Origin: Alteromonas_F sp964429915
GTDB lineage: Bacteria > Pseudomonadota > Gammaproteobacteria > Enterobacterales > Alteromonadaceae
Direction: 5' to 3'
DNA: 64,000 nt
Assembly (NCBI GenBank): GCA_964429915.1
Contig: CAYSDZ010000007.1
Span: 49,134 to 113,133, forward strand
In this document: one piece after another, positions 45,297 to 54,594 of the stretch
Numbering within the stretch: position 1 is the stretch's first letter
How the letters are laid out: each line of letters opens with the position of its first letter
Program-made: the position numbers and the translations under genes
Notes under the pieces: model-generated
Databases searched by the model: none
The model's input: the letters and a program-made list of their open reading frames with translations, nothing else
Told to the model about the DNA's origin: nothing

Positions 45297-46742
45297 ATGC
45301 GCATGCAGTATGTGTCAACAAGAGGCGGTGCAAAACCGGCTACCTTTGAAGAAGCAATTTTAAACAGCTTTGCGCCAGATGGCGGGTTGTATGTGCCAGC
45401 AAAGATCCCCCAGTTGAGTATTGAAGATCTCAATGAACTTAAGCCGCTTTGTTATGTTGATATTGCTAAGAAGCTGCTTCGACTTTACATTCCTTGCGAT
45501 CAAATTCCAGATAACGATTTTAATTCACTCATTGAAAAAAGTTTCACCCCCTTCGAAAACGACAATATCGCGCCCATCGTCAAACTCGAAAAGCGAGACG
45601 TGTTCATTCAAGAGCTGTTTCGTGGTCCTACGCAATCGTTTAAAGATATTGCAATGGGCTTTTTGGTCAACTGCATGGATTATTTCTTATCGAAGAATAA
45701 TCAACAACTCAGCCTTATCTTAGCGACATCTGGTGATACTGGGCCAGCAGCTGCATTTGCAGCAGCGAATAAGACAAGCTTGCATTGTTGGCCGCTTTAT
45801 CCAATCGATAAAATTTCCGAACAACAAGCTAGACAAATGACAACGCTCAAGGCCGATAATATTCATCCTGTGGGCGTGGCCGGATGCGTAAATGGCGGAG
45901 ACGATCTGGATATTGTGGTGGCAAATTTGTTTGCTGACACGCAAAAAAAATCTGCGTTGAAATTATCGAGCGTAAATTCCATTAATTGGTGCCGGGTTTT
46001 AGTGCAAACCATTCATTATTTTTATGGCTATTTTCAAGTTGCTGAGCATATTGGCGACCCCGTTAGTTTCTCTGTGCCTACTGGGGCATTTGGTAACCTG
46101 AGTGCTGGCTTTTTTGCACGTGCTATGGGCTTGCCTATCAAGCACTTTATTTGCGCTACTAACGACAATGGTACTTTGCATCGCGTCTTCGAACAGGGCA
46201 TTTTTTCAAAAAGAACCTTAAAGCAAACCGTTTCGTCTGCCATTGATATTGTCGTGCCCTATAATTTTTGGCGTTTTATATACTTTGTATGTGGTGAAGA
46301 TTCAAACCTACTATGCGAGTTAATGGACACCTTTCGTAGCAAAGGAGAAATTCGTTTTTCTGATGACCTGCTAACGCGTTTGAAGAAAGGCTACTTATCA
46401 ACCTCAATCAGCGACGAAGACACGTTAACCACAATGCGTGAAGTGTATTTTGAAACTGACAACTATTTACTCGACCCCCATGCCGCAGTCGCGGTTGCTG
46501 CTGTATCTAGCTGTAATCCTAAGCTTGAGCATGACGAAAAAGTCATTTGCTTAGCAACAGCCCACCCTGCGAAATTTCCCGATATCGTAAAGCGCGCCTT
46601 ACCAAACGACAGACCTTCAATGGCTACGCACCCCAGCATTGAACAGGCAAAAACAGGGTTTCAACATTTAGCCTTGTGTACGTTTGAACAGTTAGAGCAT
46701 GCGCTTACAGAGGATATTTTTCGGCATATTACCAGTAAATAA
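45297..46742 (+). CDS. Threonine synthase family PLP enzyme
   Basis: A 481-residue fold-type II PLP enzyme like threonine synthase: MQYVSTRGGAKPATFEEAIL at the N-terminus, the PLP lysine in PTQSFKDIAMGFL, LATSGDTGPAAAFA and VPTGAFGNLSAGFFARAMGL for phosphate binding. A typical ThrC converts O-phosphohomoserine to threonine; here it is not beside thrA/thrB but paired with a cyclodeaminase-like gene, so a different beta- or gamma-replacement reaction is possible. GGAG precedes the ATG. Confidence 0.85.
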   Translation: MRMQYVSTRGGAKPATFEEAILNSFAPDGGLYVPAKIPQLSIEDLNELKPLCYVDIAKKLLRLYIPCDQIPDNDFNSLIEKSFTPFENDNIAPIVKLEKRDVFIQELFRGPTQSFKDIAMGFLVNCMDYFLSKNNQQLSLILATSGDTGPAAAFAAANKTSLHCWPLYPIDKISEQQARQMTTLKADNIHPVGVAGCVNGGDDLDIVVANLFADTQKKSALKLSSVNSINWCRVLVQTIHYFYGYFQVAEHIGDPVSFSVPTGAFGNLSAGFFARAMGLPIKHFICATNDNGTLHRVFEQGIFSKRTLKQTVSSAIDIVVPYNFWRFIYFVCGEDSNLLCELMDTFRSKGEIRFSDDLLTRLKKGYLSTSISDEDTLTTMREVYFETDNYLLDPHAAVAVAAVSSCNPKLEHDEKVICLATAHPAKFPDIVKRALPNDRPSMATHPSIEQAKTGFQHLALCTFEQLEHALTEDIFRHITSK

Positions 46743-46777
46743 ACGCTATCAGTGTTATTTCGAGGAGCATGAAATAA

Positions 46778-48139
46778 TCAACTCCCCGTTTTTATATCTT
46801 CCATTTCGTATTTGTCGATCAACGAATACAGCGTCGGCCGAGTCACGCCTAGTAGCTCTGCCGTTTTCGACATATTACAATCAGCCATTTGGTATGCGCG
46901 GCGTATTGCTTTGCTCTCTGCCTGTTCGCGCACCATGCGTAAGTTAAAGACTTCTTTGTCTGGCTCATCACCGTTATCAATCAGGCCCAAGTCGTCAGCT
47001 TGTACAGTACTGCCCTCAGCCATGATCACCGCTGATTTTAGTTTGTTTTGAAGCTCGCGAATATTTCCCGGCCAGCGATGATTTAGCATGGCATTAATTG
47101 CGCTGTCGCTGAACCCTTTGACTTTAGAGTTAAATTCTTCTTTATATTGCGCCAAAAAAGTTCTTGCTAGCAGCACAATATCTTGGTCTCTGTCTCGTAA
47201 CGGTGGAATGTAGATGGGTATTTCGCCGATGCGATAATATAAATCTTCACGAAACGTTTGCTCGGCCACCATGGTTTGCAAATCTCGATGAGTAGCGCAA
47301 ATTACCCGAATATTCACTGGAATTTCAGTTCTTCCACCAACGCGTTCAATCACTCGCTCTTGTAAAAAACGTAACATTTTCGCTTGCAGGCCAATCGGCA
47401 TGTCGCCAATTTCATCTAAGAATAAGGTACCATTTTGGGCCGACTCAATTTTGCCTGGTGTGGTTTTATTAGCGCCTGTAAATGCGCCTTTTTCATAGCC
47501 AAACAGTTCACTTTCAAGTAGGGTTTCAGGAATAGATGCACAATTAATAGCGATAAATGCCGCGTCTTTACGCGGGCTATTTTCATGAATAGAACGCGCG
47601 AATACTTCTTTACCTGTACCGCTTTCGCCCAAAAGAAGGGTACTAATATCAGTATTCGCGATTTTTTCGGCTTTACGCATTACGGTTTGAATAGCATCGC
47701 TGTTGCCAATAATGCGTCCCATGCCTTTGCGCGTTTGCGACAATACTCTATTTTCATGTTCTAAATTTGATAAGTTTAACGCGCGAGCCACTAACAACTT
47801 AATGGTGTCGGAATCGATGGGTTTTTGATAAAAATCGTAGGCACCCAGTTCTACTGCTCTCAAGGCATTGTCTTTGTCGCTATTACCCGTTACTACAATG
47901 ACTTTTGTGTTTGGCGCCAAGGCAAGGATTTCTTCAAGGGTTTTCAAACCCTCTGAGGCATTTGCTGGATCAGGAGGCAAGCCTAAATCTAAGGTAACAA
48001 CCTTTGGCTCGAATCGACGCAATTGAGCAATAGCGCTACTGCGATCTTCAGCAAACACGATTTCATAGTCTGTAAAGCTCCATTTTAATTGCTTTTGAAT
48101 ACCTAAATCGTCGTCGACGACCAGTATTGTTTCCTTCAT
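46778..48139 (-). CDS. prsR: PEP-CTERM system response regulator PrsR
   Basis: A 453-residue NtrC-type regulator: receiver domain with phospho-acceptor Asp51 (VTLDLGLPPDP), sigma-54 AAA+ domain with Walker A GESGTGKE and the GAFTGA loop, and a Fis-like DNA-binding end (NMSKTAELLGVTRPTLYSLI). The LDLGLPPDP-NASEGL receiver is characteristic of PrsR, which with PrsK controls PEP-CTERM/exosortase and exopolysaccharide genes. Overlaps prsK by 4 bases. Confidence 0.9.
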   Translation of the reverse strand: MKETILVVDDDLGIQKQLKWSFTDYEIVFAEDRSSAIAQLRRFEPKVVTLDLGLPPDPANASEGLKTLEEILALAPNTKVIVVTGNSDKDNALRAVELGAYDFYQKPIDSDTIKLLVARALNLSNLEHENRVLSQTRKGMGRIIGNSDAIQTVMRKAEKIANTDISTLLLGESGTGKEVFARSIHENSPRKDAAFIAINCASIPETLLESELFGYEKGAFTGANKTTPGKIESAQNGTLFLDEIGDMPIGLQAKMLRFLQERVIERVGGRTEIPVNIRVICATHRDLQTMVAEQTFREDLYYRIGEIPIYIPPLRDRDQDIVLLARTFLAQYKEEFNSKVKGFSDSAINAMLNHRWPGNIRELQNKLKSAVIMAEGSTVQADDLGLIDNGDEPDKEVFNLRMVREQAESKAIRRAYQMADCNMSKTAELLGVTRPTLYSLIDKYEMEDIKTGS

Positions 48140-50178
48140 AGTTTATCCTTGTGAGAAATAGGAAAAGTTAAGGTAAAGTGGGTACCCACTCCCACCTCAC
48201 TGCTGACGTCAAATTTTCCGCCAATGCTATCCATATAATTGCGTGCATCGTACACACCAATTCCCATACCAGCATTCCCTTTTGTTGTATCAAAAGGGGT
48301 AAAAAGCCGTTGCTGAATAAACGTTTCAGACATGCCCTCGCCAGTATCGCTTATAACCACGTTCAAAGTATCACTGTTGTCACTGAGTGCAATACTAACA
48401 CACACTTTACCATCGTCGGCAGTGGCTTGTTGCGCATTGTTGATTAAATGATAAAGCACATTCATAACTTTTTCTTTTTCTATCAACAGCTCACATTCAC
48501 TTTTTGTTTCTACGCTTGGGATGGGTTTAAGCGTCTGGCAGCGATCGTCCACTACGCTGGGAATAAGCTGAGACAGGCTCACCAACACTCTCTCCGTTTT
48601 TTCTTCAGTGTTTTTTTCAGTCAACTGTTGCAGCATTTTCCTCATGCGAGATTGTGTGTGCTCTAGCGTTTCAAAGGTATCATCAATGAATTCTGGGTTG
48701 TGCTTATGTTGCTGAGCATTGGCAAGGATAAGATCGATTTGTGCTAATACATTTTTCAAGTCGTGAAGCACGAAGGCTGACATTCGGTTAAATGCAGCAA
48801 ATTGTGCGTTTTCTGCCAACGATTTTGCCGCTTCGTGGTGAAAAAGATAAGTCGCGACTTGCTCTGTAACCGCGGTCAAGTAGTCTTTCACTTCCCAATC
48901 TAAGGTCACAGATTCCTTTTCAATTGCATTTAACAGTACCAATCCGGTTACCGTGTCGTTTTGAATCAGTGGTACAACCAACTGATGACGAAAAATAGAC
49001 ACTTCGTCTTTTGACAAGGGAAAGCCAGGGTAGTCATAAGGACGAAATTTAAACTGATGTAAATCCAGTACCCATTGTGTTTTTTCACAGTAATCAATGA
49101 GTTTCCATAATAATCTCTCTTGCTCAGCGGATAACGTTTCAGCGTTGTTTTGAGCCAGTACGTCATAGCGATTACTTTTTATTCTCAGCAACATACCTTG
49201 ATCGTATTTAATTGACGACATAAATGCCGTTAACGCATGCTGATGCATATTATGAATGTCGGTAATGGGCGCAGACAGTATTTTGGTGAGTCTTACCCAC
49301 TCAAGGCGATAGTCATACTGATTGGCGAAAAAGTGTTTGGTAATAAATATTTTAATTTTAGTGCGGATTTGATTAGATAAAAACAATGCCACTAGCAGCA
49401 CTATCGAGCCTGAGTACATGATAACTTGAATCGTTGTACTCCATTTTCCTCCCATAAAGCTTACTGCGTAACCAGCGAGCGACATGACCAATAAATATAC
49501 GCCCGTCACCAATAAAAGCGTGCTGTGCAACACCACATCGCGCGACACAAAAATATTGATCCCCCAATGTTTTATTCTACGCACAGCCAATACAAGAAAA
49601 GGGGCAAGTAATAAGTAAACAAAGCCTCTGGCGTTAACAAAACGCTGGTCGATTTCACTTACCATAATCGCATTGGCGTAAAGCACAAATTCATACAACT
49701 GAGCAGCGCCAAGGAAAAGGACGAGGGGCTTGAATGTCCATTGCTGATCGCCAGCTTGACGGTAGACCAGTTCGAGCAGAATTAAAATTTCTAGCGTTAA
49801 TACGGTTTGTAACAACGCAAACCAACTTACGTCTAGTAAGAAAATATAAGGCGCTGCCAACACTGCCAGAGGCACAGCCAAAATGGCTAGAGTCTGAGGG
49901 CGTTTTAACACTTGCCAAATTGTATTGAATTCAGATGAAACACAGGAGGCCAAGAAAAACAGCCAAGCCATTTGCTTACCGGTGTCAGCTAAATAAAGCT
50001 TTCCTGCAGTAAGCTCGCCCCAGAGGCTAGTGACAAAGCTTAGCGACCATAAAACGGTAGACACAAGCGCCATAATCAATAGCTGTTTTGCCACTCCTGA
50101 CTGCCTTGTGGTCAACAATAACAGCAGCAGCACGACATACCCTGCTGCGTTTAAACCATATCCAATATCAGCAATCAT
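48136..50178 (-). CDS. prsK: PEP-CTERM system histidine kinase PrsK
   Basis: A 680-residue sensor kinase: about nine membrane helices up to residue 290, a GAF-like domain (about 310-460) and a kinase module with the H box AFVLHDLKNVLAQIDLI, N box YHLINNAQQA, and G boxes DTGEGM and GMGIGVYDARNYM. The DLKN variant of the H box is usual for PrsK. It should phosphorylate PrsR. Directly downstream of a ketoacyl synthase gene. Confidence 0.9.
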   Translation of the reverse strand: MIADIGYGLNAAGYVVLLLLLLTTRQSGVAKQLLIMALVSTVLWSLSFVTSLWGELTAGKLYLADTGKQMAWLFFLASCVSSEFNTIWQVLKRPQTLAILAVPLAVLAAPYIFLLDVSWFALLQTVLTLEILILLELVYRQAGDQQWTFKPLVLFLGAAQLYEFVLYANAIMVSEIDQRFVNARGFVYLLLAPFLVLAVRRIKHWGINIFVSRDVVLHSTLLLVTGVYLLVMSLAGYAVSFMGGKWSTTIQVIMYSGSIVLLVALFLSNQIRTKIKIFITKHFFANQYDYRLEWVRLTKILSAPITDIHNMHQHALTAFMSSIKYDQGMLLRIKSNRYDVLAQNNAETLSAEQERLLWKLIDYCEKTQWVLDLHQFKFRPYDYPGFPLSKDEVSIFRHQLVVPLIQNDTVTGLVLLNAIEKESVTLDWEVKDYLTAVTEQVATYLFHHEAAKSLAENAQFAAFNRMSAFVLHDLKNVLAQIDLILANAQQHKHNPEFIDDTFETLEHTQSRMRKMLQQLTEKNTEEKTERVLVSLSQLIPSVVDDRCQTLKPIPSVETKSECELLIEKEKVMNVLYHLINNAQQATADDGKVCVSIALSDNSDTLNVVISDTGEGMSETFIQQRLFTPFDTTKGNAGMGIGVYDARNYMDSIGGKFDVSSEVGVGTHFTLTFPISHKDKL

Positions 50179-50194
50179 CTATATCTGGTCCACC

Positions 50195-51322
50195 TCAAGG
50201 CTGTTTTTTAAGCACTAAACTACCAATAGAATAACCTGCACCAAACGAACAAATTACCGCAAGGTCGTTCTGTTGTAGGGTTTCGTGGTGCAGTGCAAAA
50301 GCAATAATTGAACCAGCGGAAGCCGTATTGGCATAACGATCGAGTACGATGGGTGCCTCTTCTGGCGATGGTTCTCTGCCTAAGAGCTTTTTGGCGATAA
50401 GGAGGTTCATATTGATGTTGGCTTGATGCAAAAACCAACGTTTTACATTTTCAGGACTGAGATTGTATTCAGCCAAATGCGTTTCTATGTGGGCAGCTGC
50501 CATAGGACAGACTTCTTTAAACACCTTTCTGCCCTCTTGATGAAAAAGTTTATCGGCTGCATAGGGATCAGCGCCATGAGCGCGATTCAAATAACCAAAA
50601 TTTGAACGAATATTGTTTGAAAACTGAGTTTTGGCTTTGGTACCCACAATCGAGTAGAGGTGTTCTGCCTTTGCAGTTTGCGCATTTTCAACCACGACCG
50701 CTGTGGCAACATCGCCAAAGATAAAGTGGCTGTCTCTGTCTTTATAATTTATTTGCGGAGACACTAATTCAGGGTTAATCACCAATACACTTTTTGCAGT
50801 TCCAGACATCACCATTTCATGAGCTCGGTGTAAGCCAAAGGTAGCTGCTGAACAAGCCACCAGCATATCAAACGCAAACCCTTCTATACCCAAAGCGGCT
50901 TGCACCTCAATGGCCAGCGCGGGATAAGCGCGTTGCGTGTAGGCACAAGAAACAATCACCGCGTCGATGTCCTGCGCGGTTTTATTTGCTGCCTGCATGG
51001 CTTTTTGTGCCGCGTTTACCGCGATTTCCGCTTGATGAGAAAGCTCATTATCGCCTCGCTCAGGTATTTGAGGGCACATTGTATCAATATCCAGCGCCCC
51101 CTCTTTTTGGTAGATAAAGCGGCTCTTTATCCCTGAGGCTTTTTCGATAAAAGCAGCACTACTGAATGGCTTTTCAGTTAGTTCACCTGCTGCAATTTGT
51201 TCTTTATTCTGCTCATTGTACTGCTTTGCCCATGCATTATAACTATCGACCAACTCTTCGTTAGTAATACTCTGCGAGGGCGTCCACAAGCCCACACCAC
51301 TGATCACGCTCGTTACCGACAT
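50195..51322 (-). CDS. Beta-ketoacyl-ACP synthase III-like protein
   Basis: A 375-residue thiolase-fold enzyme of the FabH family with the triad Cys in MLVACSAATFG, His in WFLHQANINMN and Asn in YANTASAGSIIAFAL. Longer than classic FabH (about 317), with an N-terminal insertion containing KQYNEQNKEQIAAG, so it belongs to the FabH-like branch used in other acyl condensations, not necessarily in housekeeping fatty acid synthesis. Upstream of prsK by 16 bases. Confidence 0.85.
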   Translation of the reverse strand: MSVTSVISGVGLWTPSQSITNEELVDSYNAWAKQYNEQNKEQIAAGELTEKPFSSAAFIEKASGIKSRFIYQKEGALDIDTMCPQIPERGDNELSHQAEIAVNAAQKAMQAANKTAQDIDAVIVSCAYTQRAYPALAIEVQAALGIEGFAFDMLVACSAATFGLHRAHEMVMSGTAKSVLVINPELVSPQINYKDRDSHFIFGDVATAVVVENAQTAKAEHLYSIVGTKAKTQFSNNIRSNFGYLNRAHGADPYAADKLFHQEGRKVFKEVCPMAAAHIETHLAEYNLSPENVKRWFLHQANINMNLLIAKKLLGREPSPEEAPIVLDRYANTASAGSIIAFALHHETLQQNDLAVICSFGAGYSIGSLVLKKQP

Positions 51323-52014
51323 ATCTTTTTATGACCTCTATTTTTTAATAGCCATAGCTTAACGATATGCAGATATAAAGTCATGGATTTCGTGTCAGCA
51401 CATGGGAGGGCTATCAATTAGAAGGCTATGGGCATTCTAGGGTTGGAAATTAATTTTTAAAGGGCAGTTAATTGTGTAAAGCGATTGTCCAGCGATTAAT
51501 TGCGTCGGTCTGGTTTAGACAAACAACGGAAGTTCGTGACCTTCTCTCGGTCTAAGATGCAGTCTGTGATCAAGTAAATCAGCTGCTGAAGCCTATTGAT
51601 AAGTTGTGAGATGACTAATCTTAATTGCTTCATTTATTCCTTTTTATTGAGTTGGCCGGTAAGTGCAAAGAGGATAGACAGAAGAACCTGCCCTCAGCAA
51701 AATTTGTAATTTGAAGTGTATCAGCAAACTAAAGGTTGGATTGCAGCAAAAAAATGACCTATACCTGCCGACTAGATTGTGGTCAGCCAGTCTATAAATC
51801 GCTTTTTTTCGGATATATTTCTAAATTTTAAGTTTTTGAGCTTGTGCTTATCTTTAAAAACAACCTGCAGCTTGTTTGCAGATATAGTTAAGATTGGCGG
51901 GTGAGCGCAGATGCTACCGCCGCTATATTTATAGCGCATATATTAGAGACTTCTAGAGTTATGATTGTGATAAGAGAATGGAATGCAAGGACAATGTAAT
52001 TAAAGATATCCTAT
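51323..52014. other. Intergenic region with no gene recognised
   Basis: About 690 bases between the FabH-like gene and the cold shock gene. No frame with a start codon, ribosome site and family resemblance was found on either strand. It must contain the promoter of the FabH-like gene, but I cannot place it. Confidence 0.5.
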
Positions 52015-52016
52015 TT

Positions 52017-52038
52017 AAAAGGCTGGTAACAACCAGCC
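52017..52038 (-). terminator. Rho-independent terminator of the cold shock gene
   Basis: Minus strand stem GGCTGGT / ACCAGCC with a TGTT loop followed by TTTT, 18 bases after the stop codon. Confidence 0.85.
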
Positions 52039-52055
52039 CTTAGAGACGTTTCTGT

Positions 52056-52268
52056 TTAAACCGCCATAACATTTGCAGCTTGCGGTCCTTTCTGACCTTG
52101 TTCGACAATGAAACTTACATTTTGACCTTCTGAAAGCGTTTTATAGCCTTCAGAAACAATTGAACGAAAATGAACGAAGACATCTTTTCCGCCTTCGCTA
52201 GGAGTTAAAAAACCAAAACCTTTGTCTTCGTTAAACCACTTAACTACGCCATTTACAGAATTAGACAT
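52056..52268 (-). CDS. CspA-family cold shock protein
   Basis: A 70-residue single OB-fold RNA chaperone with RNP1 KGFGFLTP and RNP2 DVFVHFRSI, starting VNGVVKWFNEDKGF. It binds single-stranded RNA and melts structure. AAAAGG precedes the ATG. The leader to the right holds a GGTGG-CTTA-CCACC hairpin (52302-52315), which may take part in control of translation. Confidence 0.95.
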   Translation of the reverse strand: MSNSVNGVVKWFNEDKGFGFLTPSEGGKDVFVHFRSIVSEGYKTLSEGQNVSFIVEQGQKGPQAANVMAV

Positions 52269-52938
52269 ATTTGAAACCTTTTATTAATTAAATATTTGGT
52301 GGTAAGCCACCGATACAGCAATAGATGTAAACAAGTAAAACATTAACCAGTAGAGCAAATGAATTTACAAGTTCGACTTAAATTAATAAAAGAAGAAAGG
52401 GTAGACGCAAAGTGCAGTAGCAGAAAAAGCGTTAAATTTCTAAAGCTCAGTAACAATACGCCTATATTGTATGCATGTACAGATATTTATAAATTATTTA
52501 AAAAAGCGGCTGGTCTAAGCTTGATTCTGAAGGTCTGATATTCGCTCAATCCTGCGGTTTGGAGTTACATGCTTCAGCAGCGGCTTTACGTACTTTTCAG
52601 CCCCACGGTCTCTATCGAATGGCACAAATAGACCAGGAGCAGACGGTCAGCTTTTGTTTTGCTATTTCTATTTTGCGCCAATTGCGGTCAATAGGCTCTA
52701 GTTTTAAAAAGCGAGCAATCGAAATAAAGCTGACGATAGAAAATTCGAATTATCAAACTATATTGAGCGAAGTGCCATCATACGATTAATCAAACTTGGT
52801 CTTAGACAAGTCTGTTTAAATAAAAGTTATATTCAAAACAGGTTTGCATATTTTTATGGGGACGTTTGTCTTCGAAACTTAAGCCGCTAATAGAAATTCA
52901 TTTGATACCCATACAGAAATCTTTCGTACCATACCACC
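52269..52938. other. Cold shock leader and gene-poor region
   Basis: The first 130 or so bases should be the 5' leader and promoter of the cold shock gene, including a short hairpin at 52302-52315. From about 52400 to 52938 no supported gene is seen; a short open frame at 52559-52789 has no ribosome site or family resemblance. Confidence 0.5.
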
Positions 52939-54396
52939 ATGTTAAAAAAACTCATTAGGACCATAATAAAGACGGTGATGAATAATATGACAGCACAACA
53001 TCGCGTCGCTCGGCGGTCCATCCCGACAGGCCCCGTGACAGCAGCGTATGAACTCAAGGTGGAAGCGGGGGAAGTGCAACGAGATGACGCGCAAGTCGCT
53101 ATGGCAGCAAAATTCGATGCTTTGCACGAGTCTCTTGCCTTGCTCCCACCAGTAGCCGTGCGCACCGAAAATCCGAAAGATAGCAGCCGTACAAGCAGTC
53201 GTTCACTGTTGATGGCGCGACCCCTAGCGTCCGCCCAGTCCTTTCTTCTAAAGAAGTTCCATTTGTGGTCTTTTGGTCCACCACCGCGAGGCATGTATAT
53301 TCATGGACCGGTCGGGGTCGGCAAGAGCTTTCTAATGGACCTCTTTTACGCGGCGGTTTCTGTTCCAATTACCAGACGCCGCGTCCACTTTCATGAATTC
53401 ATGCTAGACGTCCATCATCGAATCTTTGTCTACAAACAGAAGCACCCACGAGGTGATGCGATTCCCATCATTGCGCAACAATTGGCACAAGAAGCCCAAC
53501 TCCTCTGTTTCGATGAATTTCAAGTGACAGACGTTGCCGATGCCATGATTTTGAAACGACTGTTTTTATTATTATTGGATTGGAATGTTGTGGTAGTGGC
53601 CACCTCGAATCGCTCCCCCGATACCTTGTATGAGGGAGGCATTAACCGGTCCCTTTTTTTGCCATTCATAGACATGTTAAAACACAGGTTCGACATTGTT
53701 TCTATGGAGAATTCCCCCAAGGATTATCGACTCGAAACTCAAGCGGATGGTCAATCCTATTTTTGGTCAAACAAAAATGTTCATGAAGACAATAATACTA
53801 ACAACAACAATCAGGTGCAGTTGGAAGAAATATTTGGTGGCACTGAATCCGGAACTGAGGCCGAGGCTATTCACGTACTCTTCGGTCGTACCGTCCAGGC
53901 CGCCCGGTTGAATGATCGGTGCGCCTGGTTTGACTTTTCCGAGTTGTGCTACCAACCGCTTGGCGCGGCCGATTATATTTCCCTCTGCGACCGATTTCCT
54001 GTCATCATCGTGGACGGCGTCCCGCAATTAGACGCCAATCGCCTCAACGAAGCGCGACGATTCGTGACCCTCATTGACGCGTGCTATGAATCTCGCACCC
54101 GCTTGGTGCTGGCGGCACAAGTCCCGCTCGACGATTTATTTGTTGATTTTGAAGCGCAAGTCGAAAGCAGTGATGAAGATGGAGAATTAATTGTCAGTGA
54201 GAAGGGGGGAAACTCGAGTTCCTTTGCGACGACAATGATTCGCACCAAAGGGGGAGAATATTACGAGTGGTCGGCGACGGGTCGAATTGGCGTGTCGTTG
54301 GCACAATTATCGTCTGCCAATGACCTCGCCTTTTCCTTTCGTCGAGCCGCGTCTCGGTTGGTAGAAATGGGTGGAAAAGAATGGGGACAGCAATGA
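52939..54396 (+). CDS. AFG1/ZapE-type AAA ATPase of eukaryotic (mitochondrial) character
   Basis: A 485-residue AFG1-family P-loop ATPase. N-terminal residues 1-40 are basic and Arg/Lys-rich like a mitochondrial presequence (MLKKLIRTIIKTVMNNMTAQ), then GPVTAAYELKVEAGE, Walker A GPVGVGKS (123-130), RVHFHEFMLDVHHRI, Walker B LLCFDEFQVTDVADAMI (188 on), sensor ATSNRSPDTLYEGG and LGAADYISLCDRF. Asn-rich (NNTNNNN) and acidic low-complexity inserts, and the HFHEFMLDVH segment, look like eukaryotic AFG1 rather than bacterial ZapE (about 370 residues). The gene looks clearly GC-richer than its AT-rich flanks and has no intron. Bacterial ZapE helps division under stress; eukaryotic AFG1 works in mitochondrial protein quality control. 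Transfer from an alga, or assembly contamination, are both possible. Confidence 0.8.
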   Translation: MLKKLIRTIIKTVMNNMTAQHRVARRSIPTGPVTAAYELKVEAGEVQRDDAQVAMAAKFDALHESLALLPPVAVRTENPKDSSRTSSRSLLMARPLASAQSFLLKKFHLWSFGPPPRGMYIHGPVGVGKSFLMDLFYAAVSVPITRRRVHFHEFMLDVHHRIFVYKQKHPRGDAIPIIAQQLAQEAQLLCFDEFQVTDVADAMILKRLFLLLLDWNVVVVATSNRSPDTLYEGGINRSLFLPFIDMLKHRFDIVSMENSPKDYRLETQADGQSYFWSNKNVHEDNNTNNNNQVQLEEIFGGTESGTEAEAIHVLFGRTVQAARLNDRCAWFDFSELCYQPLGAADYISLCDRFPVIIVDGVPQLDANRLNEARRFVTLIDACYESRTRLVLAAQVPLDDLFVDFEAQVESSDEDGELIVSEKGGNSSSFATTMIRTKGGEYYEWSATGRIGVSLAQLSSANDLAFSFRRAASRLVEMGGKEWGQQ

Positions 54397-54594
54397 CAAA
54401 AAGTCTTTATTTTGCATTCACTAATTGAACTCAAAGTACTTTGAAGACCCACGAGCTGTGCTGACTGGCATTAAAAGACAGGGACGTTCAGTTGATAAAT
54501 CATTCAAGGCAAAATTTATTGTTTGTTTTTCATTGTCTAAATTTGTTACGAACAAAACAATGCGGTCGCATACTAACTTTTTCAGTTTGCCCAA

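Noticed and set aside
45297..46742. Naming the PLP enzyme thrC outright
   Set aside because: It has the ThrC fold and lysine, but the neighbourhood is not thrABC and a paralogue with another substrate is possible.
52559..52789. Open frame of about 76 codons on the plus strand
   Set aside because: No ribosome site, no ATG start supported, no family resemblance; sits in a gene-poor region.
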